Notes: generated by a model not told the origin, from the sequence alone. A DNA stretch of 64,000 bases from Nostoc edaphicum CCNP1411 (GCF_014023275.1 NZ_CP054698.1:1674001-1738000), one strand, 5' to 3'; shown: positions 18,028 through 27,316, counted from the stretch's first letter. Made by a program: numbers and translations.

Positions 18028-19207
18028 CTTGCTCTTGCAGGTTTTCACCAACAAGAGTAGAGGTTTCATCTCCCCAAGCGTTGCCTACGTCTAGCGCAGA
18101 GGTTCCGATATGCCCTACCGTACCCAATCCTCGACTAAGGATATTTCTAGCTGCATTTTCATCCCTATCCATCACACATCCGCACCTACAAACGTGGGTT
18201 CGAGTAGATAGTGTTTTCTTAACAACTTCCCCGCAGCTAGAGCATTCCTGGCTTGTGTATTGCGGATTAACTGCAACCGTGACACGTTTAAATACTTTAC
18301 TAAAGTACTCAACCCAGACACGAAACTGATACCAAGATGCGTCATTAATAGATTTGGCTAAACAATGATTTTTCACCATATTTTTAATCCTCAAGTCTTC
18401 ATAGGCTATCAAGTCGTTAGACTGAACTACGCACCGTGCTAATTTCACAACATGGTCTTTACGTTGCCTACTTATTTTGAGGTGGCGTTTACCTAAAATC
18501 TGTCTAGCTTTGCCTCTATTCTTTGAACCTTTTACTTTTCTAGAAATTCGACGTTGTGAACGCTTAAGAACCTTTTCGCCAATACGCAAAAACTTAGGGT
18601 TCTCGATCATAATGCCGTCAGAATCAGTGTAGTATTCTTTAAGTCCAACGTCTAAACCGATTGTGTTACCAGTTGGTTTTATGTTTTCAGATCGGTCTAC
18701 ATCAATGCAAAACTGAACATACATACCATCCGCACGCTTTAGCAATCTCACCCGTTTAATCTGGTTAATTTGGTAGAAGTGCAAATCACGAGTACCTTTG
18801 AGTTTTAACTTTCCAATACCTTTTTTGTCAGTGAAAGTTATTGATTTACGATTATCTGCAAGCTTCCATCCTGATGATTTGTACTCAACAGAGCGACAAT
18901 CTTTTTGGAACTGGGGATACCCCTTTAAACCTGGAATACCTTTCTTGCAGTTTTCATAAAACCGAGAGATAGAAGACCATGCCCTTTCAGCACTAGCCTG
19001 TCTAGCCATTGAATTAAGTTCATTAGCAAAGGGAAAATTAGCTGCAAGTACAGCACAATATTTTTGCAAGTCGTTTTTACCTGTGCCTTTAACGTCCATC
19101 CATAGCCGAATACAACTATTACGGATGAACTTTGCAGTCCGAATTGCATCATTTATTGCAACTAGTTGCGCTGACTTTCCATAAGCTTTGAACTCAAAAA
19201 CTAGCAT
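18017..19207 (-). CDS. tnpB: TnpB RNA-guided endonuclease (IS605 OrfB)
   Basis: A 396-residue TnpB. The RuvC-like residues are all present: D186 in TIGLDVGLK, E270 in LIAYEDLRI and the MDRDENAARN motif at about 346-355. The zinc finger has C322xxC325 and C340xC342. Length and motifs are those of an intact protein, so it may be an active omega-RNA-guided nuclease. Family members cut target DNA and help the element persist after TnpA excision. No TnpA gene is adjacent. ATG at 19207 is preceded by AGGAGGTAAAGAG (on the minus strand), a strong ribosome-binding site. Its 3' end overlaps the convergent kinase gene. Confidence 0.9.
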   Translation of the reverse strand: MLVFEFKAYGKSAQLVAINDAIRTAKFIRNSCIRLWMDVKGTGKNDLQKYCAVLAANFPFANELNSMARQASAERAWSSISRFYENCKKGIPGLKGYPQFQKDCRSVEYKSSGWKLADNRKSITFTDKKGIGKLKLKGTRDLHFYQINQIKRVRLLKRADGMYVQFCIDVDRSENIKPTGNTIGLDVGLKEYYTDSDGIMIENPKFLRIGEKVLKRSQRRISRKVKGSKNRGKARQILGKRHLKISRQRKDHVVKLARCVVQSNDLIAYEDLRIKNMVKNHCLAKSINDASWYQFRVWVEYFSKVFKRVTVAVNPQYTSQECSSCGEVVKKTLSTRTHVCRCGCVMDRDENAARNILSRGLGTVGHIGTSALDVGNAWGDETSTLVGENLQEQVMS

Positions 19208-19345
19208 CTCTTTACCTCCTGTCTTATACTATCACGACTGGTATAAGATATTAGAGGTGTTGAAAATCTTTATTAATCTTGACGGCTGAATAAATTCAGC
19301 CATTCGCTTATATCCCCCGCATGAATGACGAGGGCTTTACGCTTC

Positions 19346-19709
19346 ACGACTCGTAATCTGCAATTTTAATCAAATACAGTTCAGATAAGACCAAAAAACT
19401 TGTAGAGACGGCGATTTATCGCGTCTCGAAAACCCACAATTTTGTACAATTAGCCCTTAACCCAAGCGTATTGAATTTTAATCATTATAGTTTGGCAGTA
19501 TAGTTCGACTGCAACAGGAAGTTATCTGTAATTACACCTGATAGCATCCTCAATTCTGAATTGGAGCATTCTTATTTAGCAGGCATTTCATCAATTATTA
19601 TCACGCAGTGCCTTTAAGAATCGGTTAAGCATATCCGTGTTTGTACTCTATCATAACTCTACAGTTGCTCTTAGAATCAACCTAAATTTATTTCCGTAAG
19701 GAGTCAAAT
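19346..19709. other. Intergenic upstream of pentapeptide gene
   Basis: Contains a GAGACGGCGATTTATCGCGTCTC palindrome near 19403-19426, of the dispersed type also seen near 5030, 21061 and 26106. The remainder should include the promoter of the 19710 gene, but I cannot place it with confidence. Confidence 0.4.
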
Positions 19710-20951
19710 ATGAAGACTTATGACATGTCTTTAATAAAAACAAATGGACTCACGACTTTGCTGGCATTTATCTCAGTTATATTTATTTTATCATTAACTT
19801 TAATTTTTTCATTTTTTGAATATATTCAAGGGTTTTCTACTCAAGAAAAAATCGAATACATCACCCAAGCATTAACAACTCTGGCCATAATCATTGGAGG
19901 ATTGGCATTAATAATTAATGCTTACTACACTTCCAGACTCTCTCTAGATGAAAATCAGAGTCTATTAACTCAACTCCTGGCTGGGACACTAGCTTGGGAT
20001 AATAATATCGGCACTAGTATCAATTACACACAACCAACTCACCAAGAAATTGTTCCTGAACGCTTTTCTAAAGCAATTGAACAGTTGGGAAATGAAAAGA
20101 TTGAAACGCGATTTTCGGCAATTTATGCTTTAGAAAGAATTGCCAAAGATTCTTCAAAAGATCATTGGACAATTATGGAAATCCTCGCTGCTTTTATCCG
20201 CGAGAATGCCCCGATGAAACATGAATATGATGACGAATTACGGCAATCATCTAAACTACCTACAGATATTCAAACAGCCTTAACTGTTATTGGACGACGC
20301 GATTCATATAAAGATCCGGTAAATCAAAAACTGGATTTACGCAATACAGACCTCAGTAATGCAGACTTAACAGAAGCTAACCTCTCTAGAGCAATTCTCG
20401 TAGGAGCTAATTTGCAATGGGTCAATTTTACACGAGCAAATCTCTCTGAGGCAGACTTATCAGTAACTTATCTTTGTGGGTCAATCCTCTATGAAGCCAA
20501 CCTGCAAAAAGCAATCCTCCCAGAAGCCAATCTCCAAGGCGTAGTTCTCAGAAAAGCAAACCTTTCTGAGGCAATTCTTTATGATGCCAACTTGGAAGGG
20601 GCAATCCTTTGTGATGCTAATCTGACAAGGGCAGTTCTTTGTGATGCCAACTTAGAAGGAGCAATCCTTTGTGATGCCAATTTGGAAGAAGTCAACTTTG
20701 AGGGTAGCAATCTCCAAGATGCAAACCTGATTGGCAGTAATTTGCAAAAGGCAAAACTTGCTGGAGCTAATCTAGAAAGTGTATTACTTAGTACAGCTAA
20801 CCTACAAGAAACTGATCTCCAAGAAGCGAACCTCTGTGGAGCCAACTTAAGCGGTTCAGAAAACCTAGAATCACAGCAGATTGAACAGGCAATTGGCGAT
20901 CGCACAACAACCCTACCAGAAAATCTGAAAATACCTCAACACTGGCGTTAG
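19710..20951 (+). CDS. Membrane-anchored pentapeptide-repeat protein
   Basis: A 413-residue paralogue of the 9999 and 11587 genes. Two membrane helices lie at about residues 14-38 and 51-70. The domain ERFSKAIEQLGNEKIETRFS…DHWTIMEILAAFIRENAP (quoted with a gap) follows, then DIQTALTVIGRR, about 30 pentapeptides and the conserved tail GDRTTTLPENLKIPQHW. A good AAGGAG sequence lies 8 bp before the ATG. It is separated from its paralogues by the kinase operon and the TnpB element. A partial MITE end abuts the stop codon. Confidence 0.85.
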   Translation: MKTYDMSLIKTNGLTTLLAFISVIFILSLTLIFSFFEYIQGFSTQEKIEYITQALTTLAIIIGGLALIINAYYTSRLSLDENQSLLTQLLAGTLAWDNNIGTSINYTQPTHQEIVPERFSKAIEQLGNEKIETRFSAIYALERIAKDSSKDHWTIMEILAAFIRENAPMKHEYDDELRQSSKLPTDIQTALTVIGRRDSYKDPVNQKLDLRNTDLSNADLTEANLSRAILVGANLQWVNFTRANLSEADLSVTYLCGSILYEANLQKAILPEANLQGVVLRKANLSEAILYDANLEGAILCDANLTRAVLCDANLEGAILCDANLEEVNFEGSNLQDANLIGSNLQKAKLAGANLESVLLSTANLQETDLQEANLCGANLSGSENLESQQIEQAIGDRTTTLPENLKIPQHWR

Positions 20952-21007
20952 GGACTTCTAACTAAAAAAATATCCAATCGAATTTAGGGCAGGGAGCAGG
21001 GGGGAGG
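20951..21007. repeat. Partial GGGACTTCC-family MITE end
   Basis: Starts GGGACTTCTAACTAAAAAAA (then TATCC) and runs into a GGGCAGGGAGCAGGGG tract. This matches the complement of the right end of the 60114-60235 element. No opposite end follows, so it is a fragment. Confidence 0.55.
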
Positions 21008-21030
21008 AATAGTCGTATTGAGTCCATTTT

Positions 21031-21097
21031 GAAAAAAGAATGCCACAAATAGACCATTTGTAGAGACGCGATGAATCGCGTCTTTACCCAAGGATGT
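21031..21097. repeat. 67-bp dispersed repeat (copy 1)
   Basis: Begins GAAAAAAGAATGCCACAAAT, contains GAGACGCGATGAATCGCGTCT and ends CCCAAGGATGT. An almost identical copy is at 26074-26141. It is non-coding; function is unknown. Confidence 0.7.
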
Positions 21098-21201
21098 TCT
21101 GATTTTACTACCGCTTGCATAAATCAATAACTGCAAACCTATTGATTGAGTGAAGGGATTTAATCCTAAAAAAACTACTCACATCAAAGGGAAAAACGGT
21201 C

Positions 21202-21846
21202 ATGAAAATGCAAATGTTGTTGAGCCTCGCCTGTTCTATATCTGTATTGGGTTCCATCATCCTACCAGCGAACGCTCAACCAGTAATGATTCAGCCAACT
21301 CAGCCGACTCAAGCAGTCAATCAAGAGATTAACATTCCTCAAGATACAGCGATTATTGTTTCATTTCCAGCATCCGTTACCGTAGATGTTGGGCAAAAAA
21401 AGGATTATCCTCTCACGCTACCTTTAGCTAGCGCTATTAAAGATAATCAAGGTAATGTTGTAGCGCCAGAAAATACCCCTGTAACTATTACCATCAAACC
21501 CATTGATGGAGGCGCTAAAATTGTAGCGCAGTCATTGGTTGTCAACGGTCGAATTATCTCAATTAAAGCATCAAGTCAGATAATTCCCGGCACTACCATT
21601 ACCCACATGCGAGCTAATGATAAAGCCGTCGAGAATGGCTCTGTTTGGGGCAGAATTGGTGGAAGCACCTTGGGCTTTTTTAGCCAAGGTGATCCCGAAC
21701 AGTTTGACCGAGGAGCTATGCTAGGAAGCGCTGTTGGAATAATTTCAGGTTTGCGTTCCGCCGAAAATACCCGTATTGTACAAATTCCTCAGAGCAGTGT
21801 TTATGTTTTGTCTCTAGAGGCTCCTATTCAATTATCTGTTCGTTAG
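21202..21846 (+). CDS. Secreted protein of unknown function
   Basis: A 214-residue protein with a clear signal peptide (hydrophobic residues 5-22, cleavage probably after ANA at 24). The mature part begins with a Gln/Pro/Thr-rich linker. It continues as a beta-rich region (IIVSFPASVTVDVGQKKDYPLTLPLA) with no recognised catalytic motif. A Gly-rich stretch at about 150-185 may be a hydrophobic hairpin. Expected location is periplasm or outer surface. It is convergent with the CHAD gene (29 bp apart). I do not recognise a named family. Confidence 0.6.
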   Translation: MKMQMLLSLACSISVLGSIILPANAQPVMIQPTQPTQAVNQEINIPQDTAIIVSFPASVTVDVGQKKDYPLTLPLASAIKDNQGNVVAPENTPVTITIKPIDGGAKIVAQSLVVNGRIISIKASSQIIPGTTITHMRANDKAVENGSVWGRIGGSTLGFFSQGDPEQFDRGAMLGSAVGIISGLRSAENTRIVQIPQSSVYVLSLEAPIQLSVR

Positions 21847-21875
21847 TCCAATCCTTGCCCAACCAAGAGTAACTT

Positions 21876-22856
21876 TTAATTTATTACTCCTGAAAGCGGG
21901 TGCAATATTGTTAAATGAAAACTATGTCTAGTTTCAGTTTTCAGATACCGTTCTTGCAAAGGTTGCCATTGCTGCCACGACTGGTAACGATTTTCAGTTA
22001 ACAAACTAACAAGAGTGGGCAATGTCTGAAGTTCTGACTTGAATACATCTGCAAGCCACTCAGTTAAAACCGCACTATCTTGCATCGTACCCAAAATTTC
22101 TTGGATACTTTTCACTTCTGTAATATAAGCTGCGTAAGACTCACCATATAAGTCACTAAATAACTCCATCTGGTAGCGTACACGTTTAGCTTCTTTTCGC
22201 AAATTATGAAGAACTTCGCCTTCTGTTGTCAATTGTTTTTCGATTTTTTCTGGTTCCCAGTTTTTCTGAACTTTCAGTTCTGAGTCCACAATTTCAGTGC
22301 CAATTAGCCAACCTGGATGCAATAAGAAGTTACTCACTTCTGGTAAAAGTAAGTCTGGTAGCACTTGCTGAATGGTAACAGATGCAAAAGGTTGATAACT
22401 GGGTTTCTCTAACCACTTATCTAATGCATCTTTTAAAGACTTGTAAGATTCACTCTTTAAGGTTTTCTGTACACTTGAGAGTACATCTTCACGTTGTTTA
22501 GCCAAAGCTGTGAAGGCAATTTGCAGAGATTCCTGCTCTTTACGGGGTAAGTTTGGTTTGTAATTGTTTTCCAAACTTTCTTTGAGCACATCCAAGTCTC
22601 GCAGACTACCAAGACGACGAGCTATTTTACCAATATTTCTATCGCTGACTGGTTTCGACACATCCACCGCTAGTCCAAACCGAGTTACCGCTGTCCGTAA
22701 GCGGCGCATTCCCACTCGCATTTGGTGCAGCGCTTCTGGATCTTCATCTTTCTTCACTGATTTTTCCCACTTCAAGGTTTTCTTAAAGTGTTTTTGAATC
22801 GCTTGGTAGGCGTAGTCCCCTAGAGTTTTTACCGTGGGTTGTGTGGCTAATTTCAT
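21876..22856 (-). CDS. CHAD domain protein
   Basis: A 326-residue all-helical CHAD protein. The conserved basic/His positions are visible: LHQMRVGMRRLRTA near residues 44-57, GSLRDLDVL near 87-95 and LRKEAKRVRYQMEL near 220-233. CHAD domains bind inorganic polyphosphate through their Lys/Arg-lined pore and often accompany CYTH phosphatases. No CYTH domain is fused or adjacent here. It is divergent from the DUF3616 gene. The pst genes sit far downstream in the window, so any phosphate link is only thematic. Confidence 0.85.
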   Translation of the reverse strand: MKLATQPTVKTLGDYAYQAIQKHFKKTLKWEKSVKKDEDPEALHQMRVGMRRLRTAVTRFGLAVDVSKPVSDRNIGKIARRLGSLRDLDVLKESLENNYKPNLPRKEQESLQIAFTALAKQREDVLSSVQKTLKSESYKSLKDALDKWLEKPSYQPFASVTIQQVLPDLLLPEVSNFLLHPGWLIGTEIVDSELKVQKNWEPEKIEKQLTTEGEVLHNLRKEAKRVRYQMELFSDLYGESYAAYITEVKSIQEILGTMQDSAVLTEWLADVFKSELQTLPTLVSLLTENRYQSWQQWQPLQERYLKTETRHSFHLTILHPLSGVIN

Positions 22857-23140
22857 AACTGCTCTTAATGACTACCTCATGAGGTTATTGCATAATAACA
22901 TTAGTTAAATATTTGCATGTACTTGTGATATTTTTTTATGCAATGATTATTGTAAACTTTTCTTATGACTATTGATAGTTGCATACTCTTTTATAAGTAT
23001 TCAATATCTATCAAAGGTCTAGATAGCAAATCCACCTAGCGATTTATATAAGTGATGATTTCTAAATATTCTTTTGAACTAATTATAATTTATATTATAC
23101 TACTATGATTAAGATTTTTTAAGCGTAAAGACGATTTGAA
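22857..23140. other. Divergent intergenic region
   Basis: An AT-rich 284-bp spacer between the divergent CHAD and DUF3616 genes. It must carry both promoters. No palindrome or repeat stands out. Confidence 0.4.
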
Positions 23141-24208
23141 ATGCCAAAATTAAATTTACTAAATCAAGTTTCCTTGACTTTTGTAGATAATTTTAAAGAA
23201 CATAGAGAAGACTTATCAGCAGTACTGCTTACACATCAGAAGTATTTATGGTTAGGGTCAGATGAAACTTCAACTATTGAACGCCTCTCTTTGGTTGATA
23301 CTGATAAATTTACAGATCACCAACAATTTAGAGTAGCAGAATTTATCAATTTACCTGCACCAGAAGAGGAAGAAATTGATATAGAAGGACTGGCTTACAC
23401 TGATAATTACTTATGGTTTGTTGGTTCTCATAGCTACAAACGTAAAAAACCCAAACCTGATAAAGATGATTCCAAAAACTTTAAAAGGCTAGCAAAAATT
23501 GAATCAGAACCCAACTGTTACGTCTTAGGACGCATTCCTTTGATAGATGGTAAGTTATTGTCATCTTGCCCACATCCCCAAAAGCCAGATGTGCAATTGA
23601 ATGCCGCTAAACTAGAGGTGACGAATCAAGGTAATTTGCTAATGACAGCTTTAGTAGATGACCCACATTTAGGCTCGTTCATTAAGGCAGCAATTCCCGG
23701 AAAAGATAATGGCTTTGATATTGAAGGAATAGGCATTTATCAAAACCGCGTTTTTTTGGGTTTACGCGGCCCTGTATTGCGGGGTTGGGCTGTGGTATTG
23801 GAAATAGAGTTAGAAGACTCTACTGCTGGACTGATGAAACTGAGCCAAATTGGGGAAGTGAAGGAGTTATATAAAAAGCATTTTCTCTGGTTGAATGGTT
23901 TGGGAATTCGGGATTTGTATGTAGATGGAAAAGATTTGTTGATTTTAGCCGGGCCAACGATGGATTTAGATGGCCCCGTGCAAGTTTATCGTTGGGTAAA
24001 TGGTGTGAATTCGAGAGAAAATGCCTTCATAAATCCAGATTTTGTGCAAGATATTCCATACGGAAATCGGGAAGACCATGCTGAGGGAATGACGCTGTTT
24101 CAAGATGTCGCTGGTATACCTTCACTATTGGTAGTTTATGACTCTCCAGCAAAAACTAGGCTAGTGGGTAATGCTGGTGTAATTGCGGATGTGTTCAAGC
24201 TGTACTAG
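23141..24208 (+). CDS. DUF3616 protein
   Basis: A 355-residue cytoplasmic protein matching the DUF3616 family. The repeated IDIEGLAY / FDIEGIGIY / HAEGMTLF motifs look like blades of a beta-propeller-like fold with acidic metal-type sites. The family is common in cyanobacteria and proteobacteria; its reaction is not known. An esterase-like or phytase-like propeller is conceivable but not shown. Its stop is 23 bp from the convergent NIL ferredoxin gene. Confidence 0.75.
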   Translation: MPKLNLLNQVSLTFVDNFKEHREDLSAVLLTHQKYLWLGSDETSTIERLSLVDTDKFTDHQQFRVAEFINLPAPEEEEIDIEGLAYTDNYLWFVGSHSYKRKKPKPDKDDSKNFKRLAKIESEPNCYVLGRIPLIDGKLLSSCPHPQKPDVQLNAAKLEVTNQGNLLMTALVDDPHLGSFIKAAIPGKDNGFDIEGIGIYQNRVFLGLRGPVLRGWAVVLEIELEDSTAGLMKLSQIGEVKELYKKHFLWLNGLGIRDLYVDGKDLLILAGPTMDLDGPVQVYRWVNGVNSRENAFINPDFVQDIPYGNREDHAEGMTLFQDVAGIPSLLVVYDSPAKTRLVGNAGVIADVFKLY

Positions 24209-24231
24209 TATCAATTTTGGATTTTGGATTG

Positions 24232-24636
24232 TTAAAGGTTAGTGGAGATTGCTTGTACGGGACAACTGGGGATACACTGTTCGCAGACAATGCAGCGCGA
24301 TCGCGTGAATGTCAATTTGTATGTCTCTGGATGGAGGGTAAGAGCTTCGGTAGGACAAACCCCAGTACACAAACCACAGTGGACACAGGCATCCTCGTCG
24401 ATCGCAATTTCGCCTAAAGTATAAGAAACATTAACATGGCGCGATCGCATCCACTCGATCGCCGCATCTAATTGATCGATATCTCCCGCTAGTTCCACTA
24501 CCAGTTTACCAATTTGATTTGGGGCAACTTGGGCGCGGATAATATTGGCGGCGACGTTAAACTCTTTAGCCAGTACATAAGTGACAGGCATTTGCACGGC
24601 GCGTTTCGGGAAGGTGAGTGTTACTCGTTTTTTCAC
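24232..24636 (-). CDS. NIL-domain 4Fe-4S ferredoxin
   Basis: A 134-residue protein. The N-terminal 75 residues form a NIL ligand-binding-type domain. The C-terminal part has two complete [4Fe-4S] motifs, CVHCGLCTGVCP and CIVCEQCIPSCP. Proteins of this architecture occur with sulfur metabolism (methionine or homocysteine synthesis) in other bacteria, and NIL domains are also found on methionine ABC transporters. Its position at the downstream end of an organosulfur gene block fits that theme. It is likely a cytoplasmic electron carrier. Confidence 0.85.
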   Translation of the reverse strand: MKKRVTLTFPKRAVQMPVTYVLAKEFNVAANIIRAQVAPNQIGKLVVELAGDIDQLDAAIEWMRSRHVNVSYTLGEIAIDEDACVHCGLCTGVCPTEALTLHPETYKLTFTRSRCIVCEQCIPSCPVQAISTNL

Positions 24637-25117
24637 AGGTTTAACAGAGAGTTTTTTCTGTTGTAGCGCATTGAGAGTTTTATCGAACAGAATTCAGGAG
24701 TCAGGAATCAGAATTCAGAATGAATTCTGTATGACTGGCGGATGAATAATTGGGTTTAAGACCCCCACTAAATTGAAAATTTGGTGGTCTTCAATCATTC
24801 GCGGTTCTGAATCCCCGACTGATAGCGAAGCGTTAGCGAGTCTGCGAGCGTCTTGATTCTGAGTCCTGAATTCTGACTTCTGAATTCTTCTTCAAAAGAG
24901 AAGGTTTAACACAGGAAATCCACGATACTTTATTAAAAGGCATTGCTGAATCAAGGGATGATTATTGTAGGGTGGGCGACACGAGCGCCCTGAAATACAA
25001 GGGATGGGCAAGATTGCCCATCCCACAACACTAGCAAAATCATCCCGCAAATATGCAACACCTGTGCTGAGTAAGAAGAAGAGTACTTGGTACTCAGCAC
25101 TCGCAACTCAGCACTCT
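24637..25117. other. Repeat-rich intergenic region
   Basis: A mosaic of dispersed repeats: TCAGGAGTCAGGAATCAGAATT-type runs, an AAGACCCCCACTAAATT/AATTTGGTGGTCTT hairpin near 24760-24794, TAGCGAAGCGTTAGCGAGTC, and a GGTGGGC…GGGATGGGCAAGATTGCCCATCCC palindrome near 24971-25023. No gene is supported. Confidence 0.5.
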
Positions 25118-25939
25118 TTACCGTAATTTGAAACCAAGGTTATTGAGAGCTTCACGCAAGCGATCGCGTCCTCTCAATGACTCTACAGTTGCGATGCGTT
25201 GGGCTGAGTGTTCTGACCAATCGCCAGAGACATTCATCTTTTGTTCAGTATAGAATTCTTTGATAATGTCGTTGTAGTGAGCGATCGCTTCTTCTTGCTC
25301 GGCAAATTTATAGGTTTCACGGTGAAGTATCGCTGACTGGGGCAACCTTGGCTTAATCGCTGCTTCTACTTCCGGATTCGGATAGCCTACACACAGCCCA
25401 AATACAGCATACACCGAGGACGGCAAATTTAATATCTCTGCTACCTCTTGCGGGCGGTTCCTGATTCCGCCAATGTATACTGTTCCCAAACCAAGTGATT
25501 CAGCTGCAACTGCGGCGTTTTGCGCTGCCAATGTTGCATCAATTGTTGCCATTACAAACATTTCCAAATATTCCAGCGCATCATGAGATATGCCGCGACT
25601 GTCAGCAACGTAACTTAGACGCGCCAAGTCTGCTAACCAAACCAAGAATAAAGGCACTTGCTTAATATGTGCTTGGTTTCCCGCTAGTTTGGATAACTCC
25701 TCTTTGCGCTGTTGATCTTCAACTGCTACCACACTCCAGGTTTGTAAATTAGAGGAAGTGGATGCAGATTGGGCGGCTGCAATGAGTAACTCCAGAGTTC
25801 CTGGTGGTAGAGGATCGGATAGATAAGACCGGATTGAACGGTGAGATAGCAGTGCTGTCAGAGAATCATTCCATTCAATTTCAGGATTGAAGGGAATTTC
25901 ACCATAGCGCGATCGCAATAGTTCTGTTGGATTAGTCAT
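25118..25939 (-). CDS. NfsA-like nitroreductase / NADPH-FMN oxidoreductase
   Basis: A 273-residue flavin reductase of the nitroreductase superfamily. The FMN-phosphate contact motif HRSIRSY is near residue 32. ASTSSNLQTWSVV and ESLGLGTVYIGGIRN are the conserved second and third flavin-site segments. The length and C-terminal extension (residues 195-273) are those of NfsA/Frp-type enzymes. I chose ATG at 25939, since the in-frame TTG at 25951 gives only four extra residues. In the sulfonate-utilisation context it could supply reduced FMN to the SsuD-like enzyme at 29328, as SsuE does, but this is inference. Confidence 0.8.
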   Translation of the reverse strand: MTNPTELLRSRYGEIPFNPEIEWNDSLTALLSHRSIRSYLSDPLPPGTLELLIAAAQSASTSSNLQTWSVVAVEDQQRKEELSKLAGNQAHIKQVPLFLVWLADLARLSYVADSRGISHDALEYLEMFVMATIDATLAAQNAAVAAESLGLGTVYIGGIRNRPQEVAEILNLPSSVYAVFGLCVGYPNPEVEAAIKPRLPQSAILHRETYKFAEQEEAIAHYNDIIKEFYTEQKMNVSGDWSEHSAQRIATVESLRGRDRLREALNNLGFKLR

Positions 25940-26073
25940 AATTAATTCCAAGATTTACATTTCAAAAATTGTCAGTTGTTTTATAAAGAAGAATTCAGAA
26001 CTCAGAATTCAGAACTCAGGAGTCAGAATTCAGTAGGACTTGCGCAAACGATAGCCGAAAGCTGATACCAATT

Positions 26074-26141
26074 GGAAAAAAGAATGCGACAAATAGACCA
26101 TCTTTAGAGACGCGATGAATCGCGTCTTTACCCAAGGATGT
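26074..26141. repeat. 68-bp dispersed repeat (copy 2)
   Basis: Near-identical to 21031-21097 and in the same orientation, including the GAGACGCGATGAATCGCGTCT palindrome. It lies between the nitroreductase and the SsuA-type genes next to CAGAATTCAGAACTCAG junk repeats. Confidence 0.7.
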
Positions 26142-26191
26142 GTTGCAATATTCTGAATTCTGACTTCTGTATTCTTCTTCATTATTCTGGT

Positions 26192-27316
26192 CTAAATCTT
26201 TGGTGAAAATGCAGCATATTGTTCTTTTGTTAGCACTCCATCTCTGACATTCACTTGTTTAGGAACCAGCTTTAACTGATAATATGTGTCAGCAACCGTT
26301 TGTTGTAAATTTATCAGATTATCATCAATTGGCACAATACCAAAAGTTCGCCTGTTAGTAGCTTTTCTCATGGTTATTATGTCAATTCCTAGCACAGATG
26401 AGAGAGTTTGTGCTACTTCTTCTCGATGCTGTTTAGACCATTCTTCTAAGTTTTGAATTTCCTCTAAAACTGCCTTCACTGTTTGGGGATTTTCGGTGAC
26501 AAATTTGCGGGTTGTCAAATAATATCCTCCCTGTTTATTAATTCCTGTTCCATCAACCAGGACTCTGGCTTTAGTTGCCTCTTGAGCGGCTGCATAGAAA
26601 GGGTCCCAAATTACCCATGCATCTACACTACCCTTAACAAATGCAGCACGGGCATCAGCGGGAGGCAAATATTTAGGATCAATGTCTGTATATTTCAATC
26701 CCGCTTTTTCTAAAGCTTGGACTAACAATAAGTGGGCGCTAGAACCTTTTTGAAAGGCAACTTTTTTACCTTTCAGGTCAGTAAGTTTTTGAATTGAGGA
26801 ATTCTGGGGAACAAGAATTGCTGAACCAGCAGGACTAGCAGCAATACCAGCTACGTAAGTTAATGATGCTCCCGCTGCTTGGGCAAAAATCGGCGGTGAT
26901 TCTCCTACATGTCCGAAGTCAATACTACCGACATTCATCGCTTCTAGCAATTGTGGCCCCGCAGGAAATTCGATCCATTCTACAGATATACTATCTGGTG
27001 ACAAACGTTTTTCTAAGACACCTTTGGTTTTCAGCAAAATATTCGATTTTTGATAGCCAAATCTGACTACTGTGGCTTTGCTGGAAGCCGAATTACTAAC
27101 AGGTGTGGCACTGGGATTAGAAGAATTAACAGTAGATGTCGATGAACAAGCAGCAAATAGCAAGCTTAAACACAGCCCTGTAACAAAAGCCCCTGCTATT
27201 GGTAAAGGAGAAGAAGAGAAGAATAACTTCTGTTGGTTGTTAAATGGGATATTCCTGAATTTGATCCACGATATCCACTTGGCAATGAAACGGCGAAAGA
27301 TTAGGTTAATCATCAA
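26192..27316 (-). CDS. ssuA: Aliphatic sulfonate-binding lipoprotein, SsuA-like
   Basis: A 374-residue ABC-transporter solute-binding protein of the SsuA/TauA/NrtA type. A hydrophobic signal ends in a lipobox (FAAC, C57), so the mature protein is membrane tethered. The mature part has the typical VRFGYQKSNILLKTKG…WIEFPAGPQLLEAMNVGSIDFGHVGESPP (quoted with a gap) and VDAWVIWDPFYAAAQ segments. It should deliver an organosulfonate to an importer, but no SsuB or SsuC is in the window. The long N-terminus makes the start uncertain. It is in a run of minus-strand sulfur genes. Confidence 0.8.
   Translation of the reverse strand: MMINLIFRRFIAKWISWIKFRNIPFNNQQKLFFSSSPLPIAGAFVTGLCLSLLFAACSSTSTVNSSNPSATPVSNSASSKATVVRFGYQKSNILLKTKGVLEKRLSPDSISVEWIEFPAGPQLLEAMNVGSIDFGHVGESPPIFAQAAGASLTYVAGIAASPAGSAILVPQNSSIQKLTDLKGKKVAFQKGSSAHLLLVQALEKAGLKYTDIDPKYLPPADARAAFVKGSVDAWVIWDPFYAAAQEATKARVLVDGTGINKQGGYYLTTRKFVTENPQTVKAVLEEIQNLEEWSKQHREEVAQTLSSVLGIDIITMRKATNRRTFGIVPIDDNLINLQQTVADTYYQLKLVPKQVNVRDGVLTKEQYAAFSPKI

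Larger units (their letters stand above)
17986..19345 (-). mobile_element. IS200/IS605-type tnpB-only element
   Basis: A solitary tnpB is bounded by secondary structures typical of IS200/IS605 ends. At the tnpB 3' side is a hairpin CCCCG(TCGATTTATCG)CGGGG at 17986-18006. At the 5' side is a perfect GGCTGAAT-AA-ATTCAGCC hairpin at 19284-19301, followed by a GC-rich imperfect stem to about 19335. No tnpA is present, so it would need transposase in trans. Exact ends are uncertain; the right end lies inside the hybrid kinase gene. Confidence 0.65.
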
